Assembly (NCBI RefSeq): GCF_000739775.1
Contig: NZ_BBJH01000002.1
Span: 212,313-276,312, forward strand
Length of the DNA stretch: 64,000 nucleotides
Direction of reading: 5' to 3'
Source: Paraburkholderia heleia NBRC 101817
Lineage (GTDB): Bacteria > Pseudomonadota > Gammaproteobacteria > Burkholderiales > Burkholderiaceae
The position numbers and the translations under genes are program-made. Numbering within the stretch: position 1 is the stretch's first letter; the number at the start of each line of letters is the position of its first letter. The notes under the pieces are model-generated. The model made no database searches and was not told where the DNA came from. It was given only the letters and a program-made list of their open reading frames with translations. Below, piece after piece: positions 38,330-47,618 of the stretch.

Positions 38330-39226
38330 TCATCCTGGCGGGGTGCCGCCGAGATCGAGCGTATTGACAAAGTCTTCGGTCACACGAGGCAGTGTCCGAC
38401 CGCGTTTCTTGACGAGCGCAATCGGGCGCACGAACGCCGGATCATCGATCGGCCGTGTGATGAGCCCACGCTCCGCATGCACTTCGCGCGCGGATTCCGG
38501 AAGAACGGAGATCCCGAGGCCGCCGCGCACCATCGCAACGGCGGTCATCATGTACATCGGTTCGCACGCGATATCGGGCGTGCAGCGCGCGTTCGACAGC
38601 GCGGCGTCTACCACCGCGCGCACACTGGTTCCCGGCGCGGTCAGCACGAGCGGCATCGACGCGAAGTCGTCGACCGTCACCGTGCGCTTGCGGGCAAGCG
38701 GGTGGGACTTCGGACACACGATCACGAGCCGGTCCTCGCCCGTCTGCAGGACCTCCAGCGTCGCATCGACGCTGTGGCCGCCCGTCAGGCCGATATCCAC
38801 CTCTTCATTGCGCACGAGTGCGTTGACGGCGCTCGCCACGACATCGCGAACCTGAAACCGCGCCTGCGGCACGCGCCGGCGAAACGCCTGGATCAGTTCG
38901 GGCAGCGCGCTGGCGGCGAAGGTCGGCAGACACGCAAGCCGCACCGTGCCGCTCGAACCGTCGCCGAGCGCGCGCGCATCTCGGAGGGCCTGCTCCATAT
39001 CGCTTAGCGATCGCGTCAGGATAGGCAGCAATTCGCGGCCCGTTTGGGTCAGCGCAACGCTGCGGCTGTTGCGATCGAATAAACGCGCGCCCACGGTTTC
39101 CTCGAGGCGCCGAATCTGCACGGTTAGCGCGGGCTGCGATAAATGCAGCCGGGCCGCCGCGCGCGTGAAGTTGCCCGCGTGCGCCACGGTCACGAAAGCA
39201 CGAATGTCGCGGAGATTGAGATCCAT
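38330..39226 (-). CDS. LysR-family transcriptional regulator
   Basis: 298 residues. The winged helix-turn-helix is at residues 1-60 (DIRAFVTVAHAGNFTRAAAR, LHLSQPALTVQIRRLEETVG), and the effector domain at 90-290 begins SGTVRLACLPTFAASALPEL. It is divergent from the CitMHS transporter gene, with 98 bases between, which is the classic LysR arrangement. It probably controls that cluster in response to its substrate. The intergenic stretch has a partial dyad TGATCAAATCA near 39247. Confidence 0.92.
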   Translation of the reverse strand: MDLNLRDIRAFVTVAHAGNFTRAAARLHLSQPALTVQIRRLEETVGARLFDRNSRSVALTQTGRELLPILTRSLSDMEQALRDARALGDGSSGTVRLACLPTFAASALPELIQAFRRRVPQARFQVRDVVASAVNALVRNEEVDIGLTGGHSVDATLEVLQTGEDRLVIVCPKSHPLARKRTVTVDDFASMPLVLTAPGTSVRAVVDAALSNARCTPDIACEPMYMMTAVAMVRGGLGISVLPESAREVHAERGLITRPIDDPAFVRPIALVKKRGRTLPRVTEDFVNTLDLGGTPPG

Positions 39227-39324
39227 AAAGAACTGTGATAGCTGTGATCAAATCATTTCAATTGCGTTATTACAGCGCCGAACTTACGCTGCGCCATACC
39301 AAAAGACAAGACTGGAGACACAAC

Positions 39325-40629
39325 ATGCTGCCTTTGCTGGGGCTCGTGACGATCGTGGTGTTGCTGGCCGCGATTCTTTCAAAACGCATGTCGCCGCTCG
39401 TCGCGCTCATCATCGTGCCGATCGGCGCGTCGCTGATCGGCGGATTCGGCTTGCAGACGAGCCAGTTTGTCATCGGCGGATTGAAGAGCCTCGCGCCCGT
39501 CGTCGGCATGTTCGTGTTCGCGATTCTCTATTTCGGCACGATCACGGACGCGGGCACGCTCGATCCGATCATCGACCGCATCCTGCGCACGGTCGGCACC
39601 AAGCCGACGCGCATCGTGATGGGCACGACGCTGCTCGCGCTGCTCATTCACCTCGACGGCTCGGGCGCCGTGTGCTTTCTCGTCACCATCCCCGCCATGC
39701 TGCCGCTGTACGAGCGCCTGAACATGGACAAGCGCGTGCTCGCGGCAGCCGTTTCGATGGCGGCCGGCATCAACTTCCTGCCGTGGACGGGGCCGATGAT
39801 CCGCGCATCGGCGTCGCTGCATCTGCCGGTTTCGGCACTTTTCAATCCGCTGATTCCGATCCAGGCGATCGGTCTCGTGTTCGTGTTCAGCATGGCGTGG
39901 TGGCTCGGCTGGCGCGAGGAAAAGCGCCTCGGCTATGCTTCCACCAGCGGATCGGTTCCCCTGCCCAAACGCGAACTTACGCCTGAGGAACAGGCGCTGC
40001 GCCGTCCGCAAAACTTCTGGTTCAACATCGTGCTGACGGTCGCCGTGCTCGGCACGATGGTCGTGATGGGCGAGAAGATTCCGCCCGCGATCATGTTCAT
40101 GGTGGGCTTGTGCATCGCGCTGATGGTGAACTACCCCAACGTCGATATGCAGCGCAAGCGCATCGACGCCCACGCGCGCGCCGCGCTGATGATGGCGGGC
40201 ATTCTGCTCGCAGCGGGCGTGTTCACCGGCATCATGCAGGGCAGCGGCATGCTCAAGGCGATGGCGCAGGCGGCGGTCGGCTTCGTGCCGCCTGCGTTTG
40301 CAGGGCAGATTCCGGTCGCACTCGGCGTACTGTCGATGCCGCTCTCGATGCTCTTCGACCCCGATTCGTTTTATTTCGGTGTCCTGCCGGTGATCGCCGA
40401 AGTGGCATCGCAGCTCGGCGTGCCGGCGGTGCACATCGGACAGGCCGCGCTGCTCGGCCAGATGACCACCGGTTTTCCCGTGAGTCCGCTCACGCCCGCG
40501 ACATTTCTCGTCGTCGGCCTGTGTGGAATCGATCTCGCGGATCATCAGAAGTTCACGTTTCCGCTGTTGTTCGGCGCGTCGATCGTCATGACGATCGCGT
40601 GCGTCGTGCTGGGCGTGTTTGCGCTGTAA
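39325..40629 (+). CDS. CitMHS-family citrate:proton (or related carboxylate) symporter
   Basis: 434 residues from the ATG at 39325 with TGGAGA upstream. About twelve membrane segments. Family blocks are LPLLGLVTIVVLLAAILSKR, HLDGSGAVCFLVTIPAMLPL, NFLPWTGPMIRASASL, DPDSFYFGVLPVIAEVA and FPVSPLTPATFLVVGLCGID. CitMHS transporters take up citrate complexed with divalent metal, but close relatives carry other carboxylates. The next two genes are AtuA-like, so the substrate may be a different acid. The exact substrate is an open point. Confidence 0.9.
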   Translation: MLPLLGLVTIVVLLAAILSKRMSPLVALIIVPIGASLIGGFGLQTSQFVIGGLKSLAPVVGMFVFAILYFGTITDAGTLDPIIDRILRTVGTKPTRIVMGTTLLALLIHLDGSGAVCFLVTIPAMLPLYERLNMDKRVLAAAVSMAAGINFLPWTGPMIRASASLHLPVSALFNPLIPIQAIGLVFVFSMAWWLGWREEKRLGYASTSGSVPLPKRELTPEEQALRRPQNFWFNIVLTVAVLGTMVVMGEKIPPAIMFMVGLCIALMVNYPNVDMQRKRIDAHARAALMMAGILLAAGVFTGIMQGSGMLKAMAQAAVGFVPPAFAGQIPVALGVLSMPLSMLFDPDSFYFGVLPVIAEVASQLGVPAVHIGQAALLGQMTTGFPVSPLTPATFLVVGLCGIDLADHQKFTFPLLFGASIVMTIACVVLGVFAL

Positions 40630-40647
40630 TCAGGAGTTGTCGACGTC

Positions 40648-42021
40648 ATGAACCGGACCGAATCATCAAAACGCGTGCGTATAGGCGCGGGCGCAGGCTA
40701 CTCGGGCGACCGCATCGAGCCCGCTGTCGAACTCGCGGCATACGGCGCGCTGGACTACCTCGTATTCGAATGCCTCGCGGAACGCACGGTCGCGATCGCC
40801 CAGCAGGCACGCCGTCACGATCCCGAACTCGGCTACGATCCACTGCTCGAAGCACGCATGCGTGCCGTGTTGCCCGTCGCCGTCAGGAACCGCGTGCGGA
40901 TCATTTCGAACATGGGCGCAGCCAATCCACGCGCAGCGGCGGTCAAGACGGCGCACATCGCACGGGAGCTTGGACTCAGCGGACTGAAGATCGCCGCAGT
41001 CACCGGCGACGATGTGCTCGATGTCGTTCTGGGTTCCCAACTGCGTTTCGAAGAGTCCGGCGACGATGTCGGCGACTATACGGACCGCATCGTTTCGGCG
41101 AATGCGTACCTTGGCGCGATGCCGATTGTCGAGGCCCTTGCCGCGGGCGCGGATATCGTGCTGACGGGGCGCGTCGCGGACCCGTCCTTGTTCACGGCGC
41201 CGCTCATTCACGCGTTCGGCTGGCGCATGGACGACTGGAACACACTCGGGCAGGCGACAGTCGTCGGGCATTTGCTCGAATGTGCGGGCCAGGTGACCGG
41301 CGGCTACTTCGCCGACCCCGGCATCAAGGACGTACCGGATCTCGCGCGGCTGGGTTTTCCGATTGGCGAAGTGAGTGCCGATGGCAGCGTCGTCGTGACG
41401 AAGGTGCCGCAGGCGGGCGGGCGAGTCACCGAAGCGACGTGCAAGGAGCAATTGCTCTACGAGATTCACGATCCGCACCGCTACTTTCAACCCGATGTCG
41501 TCGCGGACTTTTCCGAGGTCCGTGTCGTAGAGGAGGCGTCAGACCGCGTGCGCGTAACCGGCGGACGCGGTGTTGCTCGCACCGGCACGCTGAAGGTGTC
41601 GGTCGCCTATGTCGACGGCTACATCGGAGAGGGGCAGATTTCCTATGGCGGGCCTGGCGCGGTCGAGCGTGCTCGTCTTGCACTCGACATCGTGCGCGAG
41701 CGCCTCGCCATCACGGGCGTCGACACGAGCGAGCTGCGCTTCGACCTGATCGGCGTGAATTCCCTCTATGGCGACGCGCTTGCGGCGCATCACGGCGAGC
41801 CGTACGAAGTGCGCGTTCGGGTGGCCGGGCGCGCGGAGAACGCAAGCGAGGCGGCACGCATCGGCAACGAGGTCGAAACGCTCTACACCAACGGACCTGC
41901 GGGCGGCGGGGGCGTCACGAAAACAACTCGCGAGGTGCTTGCCGTGCAGTCAGTGTTACTGCCACGCGAACAGGTGAATCCGGTTTTTCAATTTGTCGAG
42001 GCAAGCGATGAAACTGCGTGA
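40648..42021 (+). CDS. AtuA-family (DUF1446) protein, large part
   Basis: 457 residues. Family blocks are RIGAGAGYSGDRIEPAVELA, DYLVFECLAERTVAIAQQAR, RIISNMGAANPRAAAVKTAHIA, ADIVLTGRVADPSLFTAPLI and YTNGPAGGGGVTKTTREVL. AtuA takes part in acyclic terpene (citronellol) catabolism in Pseudomonas, but this family is much wider and no other atu gene lies here. It is encoded directly behind the carboxylate transporter and ahead of its C-terminal partner, so it probably acts on the imported acid. Its reaction is unknown. Confidence 0.85.
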   Translation: MNRTESSKRVRIGAGAGYSGDRIEPAVELAAYGALDYLVFECLAERTVAIAQQARRHDPELGYDPLLEARMRAVLPVAVRNRVRIISNMGAANPRAAAVKTAHIARELGLSGLKIAAVTGDDVLDVVLGSQLRFEESGDDVGDYTDRIVSANAYLGAMPIVEALAAGADIVLTGRVADPSLFTAPLIHAFGWRMDDWNTLGQATVVGHLLECAGQVTGGYFADPGIKDVPDLARLGFPIGEVSADGSVVVTKVPQAGGRVTEATCKEQLLYEIHDPHRYFQPDVVADFSEVRVVEEASDRVRVTGGRGVARTGTLKVSVAYVDGYIGEGQISYGGPGAVERARLALDIVRERLAITGVDTSELRFDLIGVNSLYGDALAAHHGEPYEVRVRVAGRAENASEAARIGNEVETLYTNGPAGGGGVTKTTREVLAVQSVLLPREQVNPVFQFVEASDETA

Positions 42022-42322
42022 ACTGGCCCATGGCCGCACTGGCGACAAAGGCAATACGCTGAATATTTCGGTGATCTGCTTTGATGCGAAGCACTACGCC
42101 CCTCTGCGCAACGTCCTGACGTCGGAGCGTGTCAAGGCTCATCTCGCCGACGTGGTTAAAGGCGAGGTCGTGCGCTACGAACTGCCGCTGCTGGGTGCGT
42201 TCAATTTCGTGCTCGGCAACGCGCTCGGCGGGGGCGTCACGCGTTCACTGGCGCTGGACGCGCACGGCAAGTCAATGAGCATGGCGCTTCTCGATCTCGA
42301 AGTGGACGACCTTGCCGAATGA
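42008..42322 (+). CDS. AtuA-like C-terminal domain protein (separate small subunit)
   Basis: 104 residues, MKLRELAHGRTGDKGNTLNI to EVDDLAE. This is the ferredoxin-fold AtuA-like domain which in many proteins is fused behind DUF1446. Here it is a separate gene overlapping the large part by 14 bases, which fits a two-subunit enzyme. The conserved AHGRTGDKGN motif is intact. The ORF extends slightly upstream from a TTG at 41993, but the ATG at 42008 matches the family start. Confidence 0.87.
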   Translation: MKLRELAHGRTGDKGNTLNISVICFDAKHYAPLRNVLTSERVKAHLADVVKGEVVRYELPLLGAFNFVLGNALGGGVTRSLALDAHGKSMSMALLDLEVDDLAE

Positions 42323-42419
42323 CCGCAGTGCGGCGCTCTTTCCGGAAGGCGTGAGGCTGCGCCGCGTGAAACACGCTTGAGCTTTAAGGGTTCTCCCTAA
42401 TGCAGATCCATGTCCTGAA

Positions 42420-42450
42420 ATTTGTATGATGACCGCATAACATGGCAAAT
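42420..42450. promoter_or_regulatory. Possible operator ahead of the GntR regulator gene
   Basis: Dyad with outer arms ATTTG (42420-42424) and CAAAT (42446-42450) and inner TATG...CATA, ending 8 bases before the GntR start codon. FadR-type GntR proteins bind short dyads of this kind, often on their own promoters. Weak evidence; no second copy was found at ltnD. Confidence 0.4.
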
Positions 42451-42458
42451 CTGCTGAT

Positions 42459-43163
42459 ATGTTCGAGAAAATTCCCAACCGGGCGTTGAGCGACACCGTC
42501 GCGCAGCAACTGCTCGCGCAGATCGACAAGGGTACGTTCGCACGCGGCGGCAAGCTCCCGACCGAAGCCGTACTGGCTCAGGAGTTCGGCGTCAGCCGCA
42601 CGGTGATCCGCGAGGCCATTTCGCGATTGAAGAACGAAGGCGTGGTCGAGCCGCGCCAGGGCAGCGGCGTGTACGTCAGCGCGCACGGCGCGATCCGGCC
42701 GCTGCGCATCGACTACGCGGAAGCGATGGAAGGCGGCTCGGTGCTGCAGATTCTCGCGGTGCGCCGCGCGATCGAAGCCGAAGTCGCGGCAGAAGCCGCG
42801 ATGCGCCGCACCGACGCCGACATGATGGCCATCGACGCCGCGCTCAGAAAGATCGACGAAGCCGTCGCCGAAGGCCGCGACGGCGTAGCCGAAGACGTCG
42901 CGTTTCACCGCGCGATCGCCACCGTGACCGGCAATCCGTACTTTCTGAAGACGCTGACGTTTCTCAATCAATACCTGGAAGCAGGCACCGTCGTCACGCG
43001 CCGCAACGAGGCGCTGCGCGAGGACTTCTCGCGCCAGGTGCGCGACGAACACGCTGCAATCGCCGCGGCGATCCGCGCAGGCGACCCGTTGGCCGCACGC
43101 AACGCCGCGCAAACCCACATGTACAACGCGGCGCGCCGTTTGGCCGAAGCCGGTATCCGCTGA
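42459..43163 (+). CDS. GntR-family (FadR subfamily) regulator of the tetronate cluster
   Basis: 234 residues. The winged helix-turn-helix (about 8-75) includes LSDTVAQQLLAQIDKGTF, GGKLPTEAVLAQEFGVSRTV and REAISRLKNEGVVEPRQGSG. The C-terminal FCD domain (about 90-225) is all helical and carries the metal-type His residues in DVAFHRAIA and near the end (AAQTHMYNAARR). It is the first gene before ltnD on the same strand, 67 bases apart. It probably represses the cluster until a tetronate or an intermediate binds. No strong ribosome site. Confidence 0.9.
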   Translation: MFEKIPNRALSDTVAQQLLAQIDKGTFARGGKLPTEAVLAQEFGVSRTVIREAISRLKNEGVVEPRQGSGVYVSAHGAIRPLRIDYAEAMEGGSVLQILAVRRAIEAEVAAEAAMRRTDADMMAIDAALRKIDEAVAEGRDGVAEDVAFHRAIATVTGNPYFLKTLTFLNQYLEAGTVVTRRNEALREDFSRQVRDEHAAIAAAIRAGDPLAARNAAQTHMYNAARRLAEAGIR

Positions 43164-43230
43164 GTTTGCAGACGCATTCGCTCGCGTCGTGCACGGCGCT
43201 GTCTGAAGCACTGTTCGTAGAGGAAAGGGT

Positions 43231-44121
43231 ATGTCGCGAAACGTCGGAGTGATCGGTTTGGGCGCGATGGGCATGGGTGTCGCGCGTTCGCTGCTGCGCG
43301 GCGGTTTCAACGTCCATGCGTGCGACGTGCGCCGCGAAGTGCTCGACGCATTCGTCGCCGTCGGCGGCACGGCCTGCGCGAATCCCGCCCAGCTTGGCGC
43401 GCAGTGCGATGTGATCGTCACGCTCGTCGTCAATGCAGCGCAAACGGAAACGGTGCTGTTCGGCGAGCAGGGCGCGCTCAGGTCGATGAAGCCGGGCGGC
43501 GTGGTGATTGCGTGCGCAACGGTTGCGCCCGACTTTGCGATCGACCTCGGGCGTCGCGTCGAAGCGTCCGGACTGCACATGCTCGATGCGCCCGTGTCGG
43601 GCGGCGCGGCGCGCGCCGCATCGGGAGAGATGACCATGATGACGTCCGGGCCCGCCGCCGCGTATGCCGCATGTGAAGACGTGCTCGCCGCGATGGCGGG
43701 CAAGGTGTACCGGCTGGGCGAGCAGCATGGCGCGGGCTCGAAGGTAAAGATCATCAACCAGTTGCTCGCGGGCGTGCACATCGCCGCCGCCGCCGAGGCG
43801 ATGGCGCTGGGTCTTCGCGAAGGCGTCGATCCCGATGCCCTCTACGACGTGATCACGCACAGCGCCGGGAACTCATGGATGTTCGAGAACCGCGTGCCGC
43901 ATATTCTCAACGGCGACTACACGCCGCTGTCGGCCGTCGACATCTTCGTCAAGGACCTCGGCCTCGTGCTCGATACCGCGCGACGCTCGAAGTTTCCGTT
44001 GCCGCTGTCGGCGGCAGCGCATCAGATGTTCATGATGGCCTCGACGGCTGGCCATGGCGGCGAGGACGACTCGGCAGTCGTCAAGATCTTCCCGGGCATC
44101 GATGTGCCCGTGAAGCGCTAA
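43231..44121 (+). CDS. ltnD: L-threonate 2-dehydrogenase
   Basis: 296 residues, beta-hydroxyacid dehydrogenase family. NAD motif GLGAMGMG (residues 9-16), substrate motif DAPVSGGAARAASGEM near 119-134, and catalytic Lys173 in GAGSKVKIINQLLAG. In Ralstonia and related bacteria LtnD oxidises L-threonate to 2-oxo-tetronate with NAD+. The adjoining otnK, otnC, otnI and denD genes make this assignment strong. GAGGAAAG precedes the ATG. Confidence 0.92.
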   Translation: MSRNVGVIGLGAMGMGVARSLLRGGFNVHACDVRREVLDAFVAVGGTACANPAQLGAQCDVIVTLVVNAAQTETVLFGEQGALRSMKPGGVVIACATVAPDFAIDLGRRVEASGLHMLDAPVSGGAARAASGEMTMMTSGPAAAYAACEDVLAAMAGKVYRLGEQHGAGSKVKIINQLLAGVHIAAAAEAMALGLREGVDPDALYDVITHSAGNSWMFENRVPHILNGDYTPLSAVDIFVKDLGLVLDTARRSKFPLPLSAAAHQMFMMASTAGHGGEDDSAVVKIFPGIDVPVKR

Positions 44122-44140
44122 GCGGGAAGGGCGCAACGAC

Positions 44141-45469
44141 ATGACGAACACCAACGCCGCTGTCGGCAAGCCGCTGCTCGGCTGCATCGCCGACGATTTC
44201 ACGGGCGCGACCGATCTCGCGAACATGCTGGTGCGCGGCGGCATGCGCACCGTTCAGACGATCGGCGTGCCGGACGCCGGTGCTCGAATCGAAGCCGACG
44301 CGCTCGTGGTTGCGCTGAAATCGCGCACGATCGATGCCGCCGACGCCGTGGCGCAGTCGCTGGCCGCGCTCGAATGGCTGCGCGCGCAAGGCTGCCGCCA
44401 GTTCTTCTTCAAATACTGCTCGACTTTCGATTCGACCGATCAAGGCAACATCGGGCCCGTTGCCGACGCGCTGCTGGACGCGCTATCGCCCACCGAAGGC
44501 GGTGCGCCGTTCACGCTCGCATGTCCTGCGTTTCCGGAGAACGGCCGCACGATTTATCGCGGGCATCTGTTCGTCGGCGACGTGTTGCTGAACGAGTCGG
44601 GCATGGAGCATCATCCGCTTACGCCGATGACGGACGCGAACCTCGTGCGCGTGCTGCAACGGCAGACGCGCTCGAAAGTCGGCCTCGTACGCTACGACGC
44701 GGTGGCGCAAGGCGTGCAAGCCGTGCGTGCATCGATCGATGCGCTGCGTGCCGACGGCGTGCGCATGGCGATTGCCGATGCCGTCTCGGATGCCGATCTC
44801 TACACGCTTGGGCAAGCGTGCGCGGACCTGCCGCTGATCACGGGCGGCTCGGGCGTCGCGCTCGGTCTGCCCGCGAATTTCAGCCGCGCCGGTTGGCTTG
44901 CCGATGCCGCCGCCGATGCAGGCGCGTTGCCGCGTGTCGACGGTGCGTCGGCGGTGCTGGCGGGCAGTGCGTCGAAGGCGACGAATGCGCAGGTTGCAGC
45001 ATGGCGCGAAACGCGTCCGGCGTACCGCATCGATCCGCTCGCGGCGGCGCGCGGCGAGCCGGTCGTCGAACAAGCGCTGAACTTCGCGCGCGAGCATATG
45101 CAGGCAGCGCAACCGCAGCCCGTGCTGATCTACGCAACGGCCTCGCCCGACGAGGTGAAGGCGACTCAGCTCGAACTCGGCGTGGCACAAGCCGGCGAAA
45201 TGGTCGAACGCACGCTCGCGTCGATCGCACGCGGTCTGCGCGATCTCGGCGTGCGCAAGTTCGTCGTCGCCGGCGGCGAGACCTCGGGTGCCGTGGTGCA
45301 GGCGCTTGGCGTCGACATGCTGCGCATCGGCAAGCAGATCGATCCGGGCGTGCCCGCAACCGCCACGCTCGGTGCCGAGCCGCTTGCGCTCGCGCTCAAG
45401 TCCGGCAACTTCGGCGCGGCCGACTTCTTTGCGAAGGCGCTGCGTATGCTCGACGGAGACGCAAAATGA
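44141..45469 (+). CDS. otnK: 3-oxo-tetronate kinase
   Basis: 442 residues, four-carbon acid sugar kinase family (DUF1537). The N-terminal domain opens GCIADDFTGATDLANMLVRG; the middle has FFKYCSTFDSTDQGNIGPVA and CPAFPENGRTIYRGHLFVGD. The C-terminal ATP-binding domain has VVAGGETSGAVVQALG. It phosphorylates 3-oxo-tetronate at C4. Its stop overlaps the otnC start by 4 bases (ATGA), so the two are coupled in translation and pathway. Confidence 0.93.
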   Translation: MTNTNAAVGKPLLGCIADDFTGATDLANMLVRGGMRTVQTIGVPDAGARIEADALVVALKSRTIDAADAVAQSLAALEWLRAQGCRQFFFKYCSTFDSTDQGNIGPVADALLDALSPTEGGAPFTLACPAFPENGRTIYRGHLFVGDVLLNESGMEHHPLTPMTDANLVRVLQRQTRSKVGLVRYDAVAQGVQAVRASIDALRADGVRMAIADAVSDADLYTLGQACADLPLITGGSGVALGLPANFSRAGWLADAAADAGALPRVDGASAVLAGSASKATNAQVAAWRETRPAYRIDPLAAARGEPVVEQALNFAREHMQAAQPQPVLIYATASPDEVKATQLELGVAQAGEMVERTLASIARGLRDLGVRKFVVAGGETSGAVVQALGVDMLRIGKQIDPGVPATATLGAEPLALALKSGNFGAADFFAKALRMLDGDAK

Positions 45470-46122
45470 CGGCGGCCATTCACACCGGCGGCGAAACGAA
45501 AATCCGCGAAGAGATCTGCATGACGGGCGCGAGCCTCTACGCGCGCGGTTACACGGTCGGCAGCGCGGGAAACATCAGCGCGCGGCTCGACGACGGCTGG
45601 CTCATCACGCCGACGGATGCCTGCCTCGGCCGCCTCGATCCCGCGGAGATCGCGAAGGTCGACCTCGACGGCAACGCGGTTTCGGGCGGCAAGCCGTCGA
45701 AAACGCTGGCGCTGCATCGCGGGGTGTACGAGCGCAACGGCGCAGCGCGCGGCATCGTGCATACGCATTCGACCCACCTCGTCGCGCTGACGCTCGCAGG
45801 CGTCTGGAGCGAAGCCGACGTGCTGCCGCCCATTACGCCGTACTACGTGATGAAGGTCGGGCACATTCCGCTGATCCGCTACCGGCGTCCCGGCGATCCG
45901 CAAGTCGCGCAGCAGATCGCCGCGCTCGCCGACCGCGTGCGCGGTGTGCTGCTGGAGCGCCTCGGGCCGGTCGTGTGGGAGCATTCCGTTTCGCAGGCTG
46001 CGTATGTGATCGAAGAACTGGAAGAGACGGCGCGCTTGTGGTTGATGGCGAATCCTCGTCCCGCGCCGCTCGACGACACCGCACTCGAGGAACTGCGCAA
46101 GGTGTTCGGCGCACGCTGGTAG
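45466..46122 (+). CDS. otnC: 3-oxo-tetronate 4-phosphate decarboxylase
   Basis: 218 residues, class II aldolase/adducin family. Conserved points are GSAGNISARLDDGWLITPTD at residues about 27-46 and the zinc motif VHTHSTH near residues 100-106. A further conserved block, ITPYYVMKVGHIPLIRYRRP, contains the third His. The enzyme decarboxylates 3-oxo-tetronate 4-phosphate to dihydroxyacetone phosphate, which enters glycolysis. The long frame starting at 44374 is a shadow of otnK; the ATG at 45466 is the real start. Confidence 0.92.
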   Translation: MTAAIHTGGETKIREEICMTGASLYARGYTVGSAGNISARLDDGWLITPTDACLGRLDPAEIAKVDLDGNAVSGGKPSKTLALHRGVYERNGAARGIVHTHSTHLVALTLAGVWSEADVLPPITPYYVMKVGHIPLIRYRRPGDPQVAQQIAALADRVRGVLLERLGPVVWEHSVSQAAYVIEELEETARLWLMANPRPAPLDDTALEELRKVFGARW

Positions 46123-46258
46123 CCCATTCGAGCCCATCGGGTTTTCCGCGCACCCGCGCGGCCCCTGGCGTATCACCCACCTCAGGCAAAAAAGCCGGAG
46201 GGCCGTCCGGCACGAAGCGGGCGGCCTGCAACCGGCGCCACACCAAAGGAGACAACGC

Positions 46259-47596
46259 ATGACAAGCTATCAGGCTGCATCCGTTCGCCCTGTATCCACC
46301 GCCGGCGCTGCCGGGCAACCCGGCATCGCCGAGATCGAACGCACCTACGGCAAGGTGTTCTGGCGCATCGTGCCGTTTCTGATGCTGTGTTATGTGGTCG
46401 CGTATCTGGACCGCGTCAATGTGGGCTTTGCGAAGCTGCAAATGTCGCAAGACCTCGCGTTCAGCGAAACCGTGTTCGGTCTCGGTGCGGGCGTGTTTTT
46501 CGTCGGTTATTTTCTCTTCGAACTGCCCAGCAACATCCTGATGCACCGGCTCGGCGCGCGCATCTGGATTGCGCGCATCATGATTACGTGGGGGCTGCTT
46601 TCCGCCGTGTTCGTGTTCGTTCGGACTCCCCTGCAGTTCTATGCGCTGCGCTTCCTGCTCGGTCTCGCCGAAGCAGGGTTCTATCCGGGCGTCATCCTGT
46701 ATCTCACGTACTGGTTCCCATCGCATCGCCGCGCGAAGATCATTGCAGTGTTCATGTCGGCAATTCCGGTTTCCGGCATTTTCGGCAATCCGCTGTCGGG
46801 CTGGATCATGCAGACGTTCGATTCCCGTCACGGCTTCGCAGGCTGGCAATGGATGTTCGTGATCGAAGCGGTGCCTGCCATCGCCATCGGCATCGCGACG
46901 ATCCTGTACCTCGACAACGGCATCGCCGGCGCGAAATGGCTGACGCCGCGCGAAAAGAAACTGCTCGCCGACGAGATCGCGGCGCAGCCGCAAGAAGCCG
47001 CGAAGTCGCATTCGCTGGGCGCCGTGTTCCGCGATCCGCGCACGTGGTGGATGTCGCTGATCTATTTCGCGTTCGTCACCGGCCAGTACGGACTCACGTT
47101 CTGGATGCCGACGCTCGTGAAATCGACCGGCGTGGCGGGTGCGTTCGAAATCGGCATTCTGAGCGCGATTCCGTTTCTCGTCGCCATCGTCGTGATGAAC
47201 GTGATGGGCCACAGCGCGGACAAGCGCCGCGAGCGCCGCTGGCATCTGATCGGGCCGGCGCTGGCGGGCGCGGTCGGCTTCACGGTCGCGGCGTCGTTCG
47301 CGAACAACACGGCGGTATCGATTGCGTTCCTGTCGATCGCCGCTGCGGGCGTGCTGACCTGCGCGCCGCTTTTCTGGTCGCTGCCCACGGCGTTCATGTC
47401 CGGCGCGACGGCGGCAGCGGGCATCGCGATCATCAATTCGATCGGCAATCTGGCGGGCTTCGCCAGCCCTTACATGATCGGCTATCTTAAGGATCTCACG
47501 CACAGCACGCAGTCCGGCATGTACGTGCTTGCCGCGATGCTCGTGATTGGCGCGCTCGCCGTCTGGCTGACGCCCGCGCGGCTCGTGAACCGCTAA
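46259..47596 (+). CDS. MFS transporter of the tetronate cluster (ACS family)
   Basis: 445 residues with twelve membrane segments. The opening [20 protein letters not shown] is diagnostic for the anion:cation symporter (phthalate/tartrate/glucarate) family. Others are [40 protein letters not shown] and [15 protein letters not shown]. Members carry organic acids with protons. Located between otnC and otnI, it almost certainly imports L-threonate and/or D-erythronate. Gap of 136 bases after otnC, with AAGGAG before the start. Confidence 0.92.
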   Translation: MTSYQAASVRPVSTAGAAGQPGIAEIERTYGKVFWRIVPFLMLCYVVAYLDRVNVGFAKLQMSQDLAFSETVFGLGAGVFFVGYFLFELPSNILMHRLGARIWIARIMITWGLLSAVFVFVRTPLQFYALRFLLGLAEAGFYPGVILYLTYWFPSHRRAKIIAVFMSAIPVSGIFGNPLSGWIMQTFDSRHGFAGWQWMFVIEAVPAIAIGIATILYLDNGIAGAKWLTPREKKLLADEIAAQPQEAAKSHSLGAVFRDPRTWWMSLIYFAFVTGQYGLTFWMPTLVKSTGVAGAFEIGILSAIPFLVAIVVMNVMGHSADKRRERRWHLIGPALAGAVGFTVAASFANNTAVSIAFLSIAAAGVLTCAPLFWSLPTAFMSGATAAAGIAIINSIGNLAGFASPYMIGYLKDLTHSTQSGMYVLAAMLVIGALAVWLTPARLVNR

Positions 47597-47618
47597 CCGT
47601 ATTCAAGGAGTCGCTTCG

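Noticed and set aside
40648..42322. Acyclic terpene (citronellol) degradation genes
   Set aside because: Only the AtuA-like parts are present; no AtuC/F carboxylase, dehydrogenase or other atu gene lies nearby, so the name would mislead.
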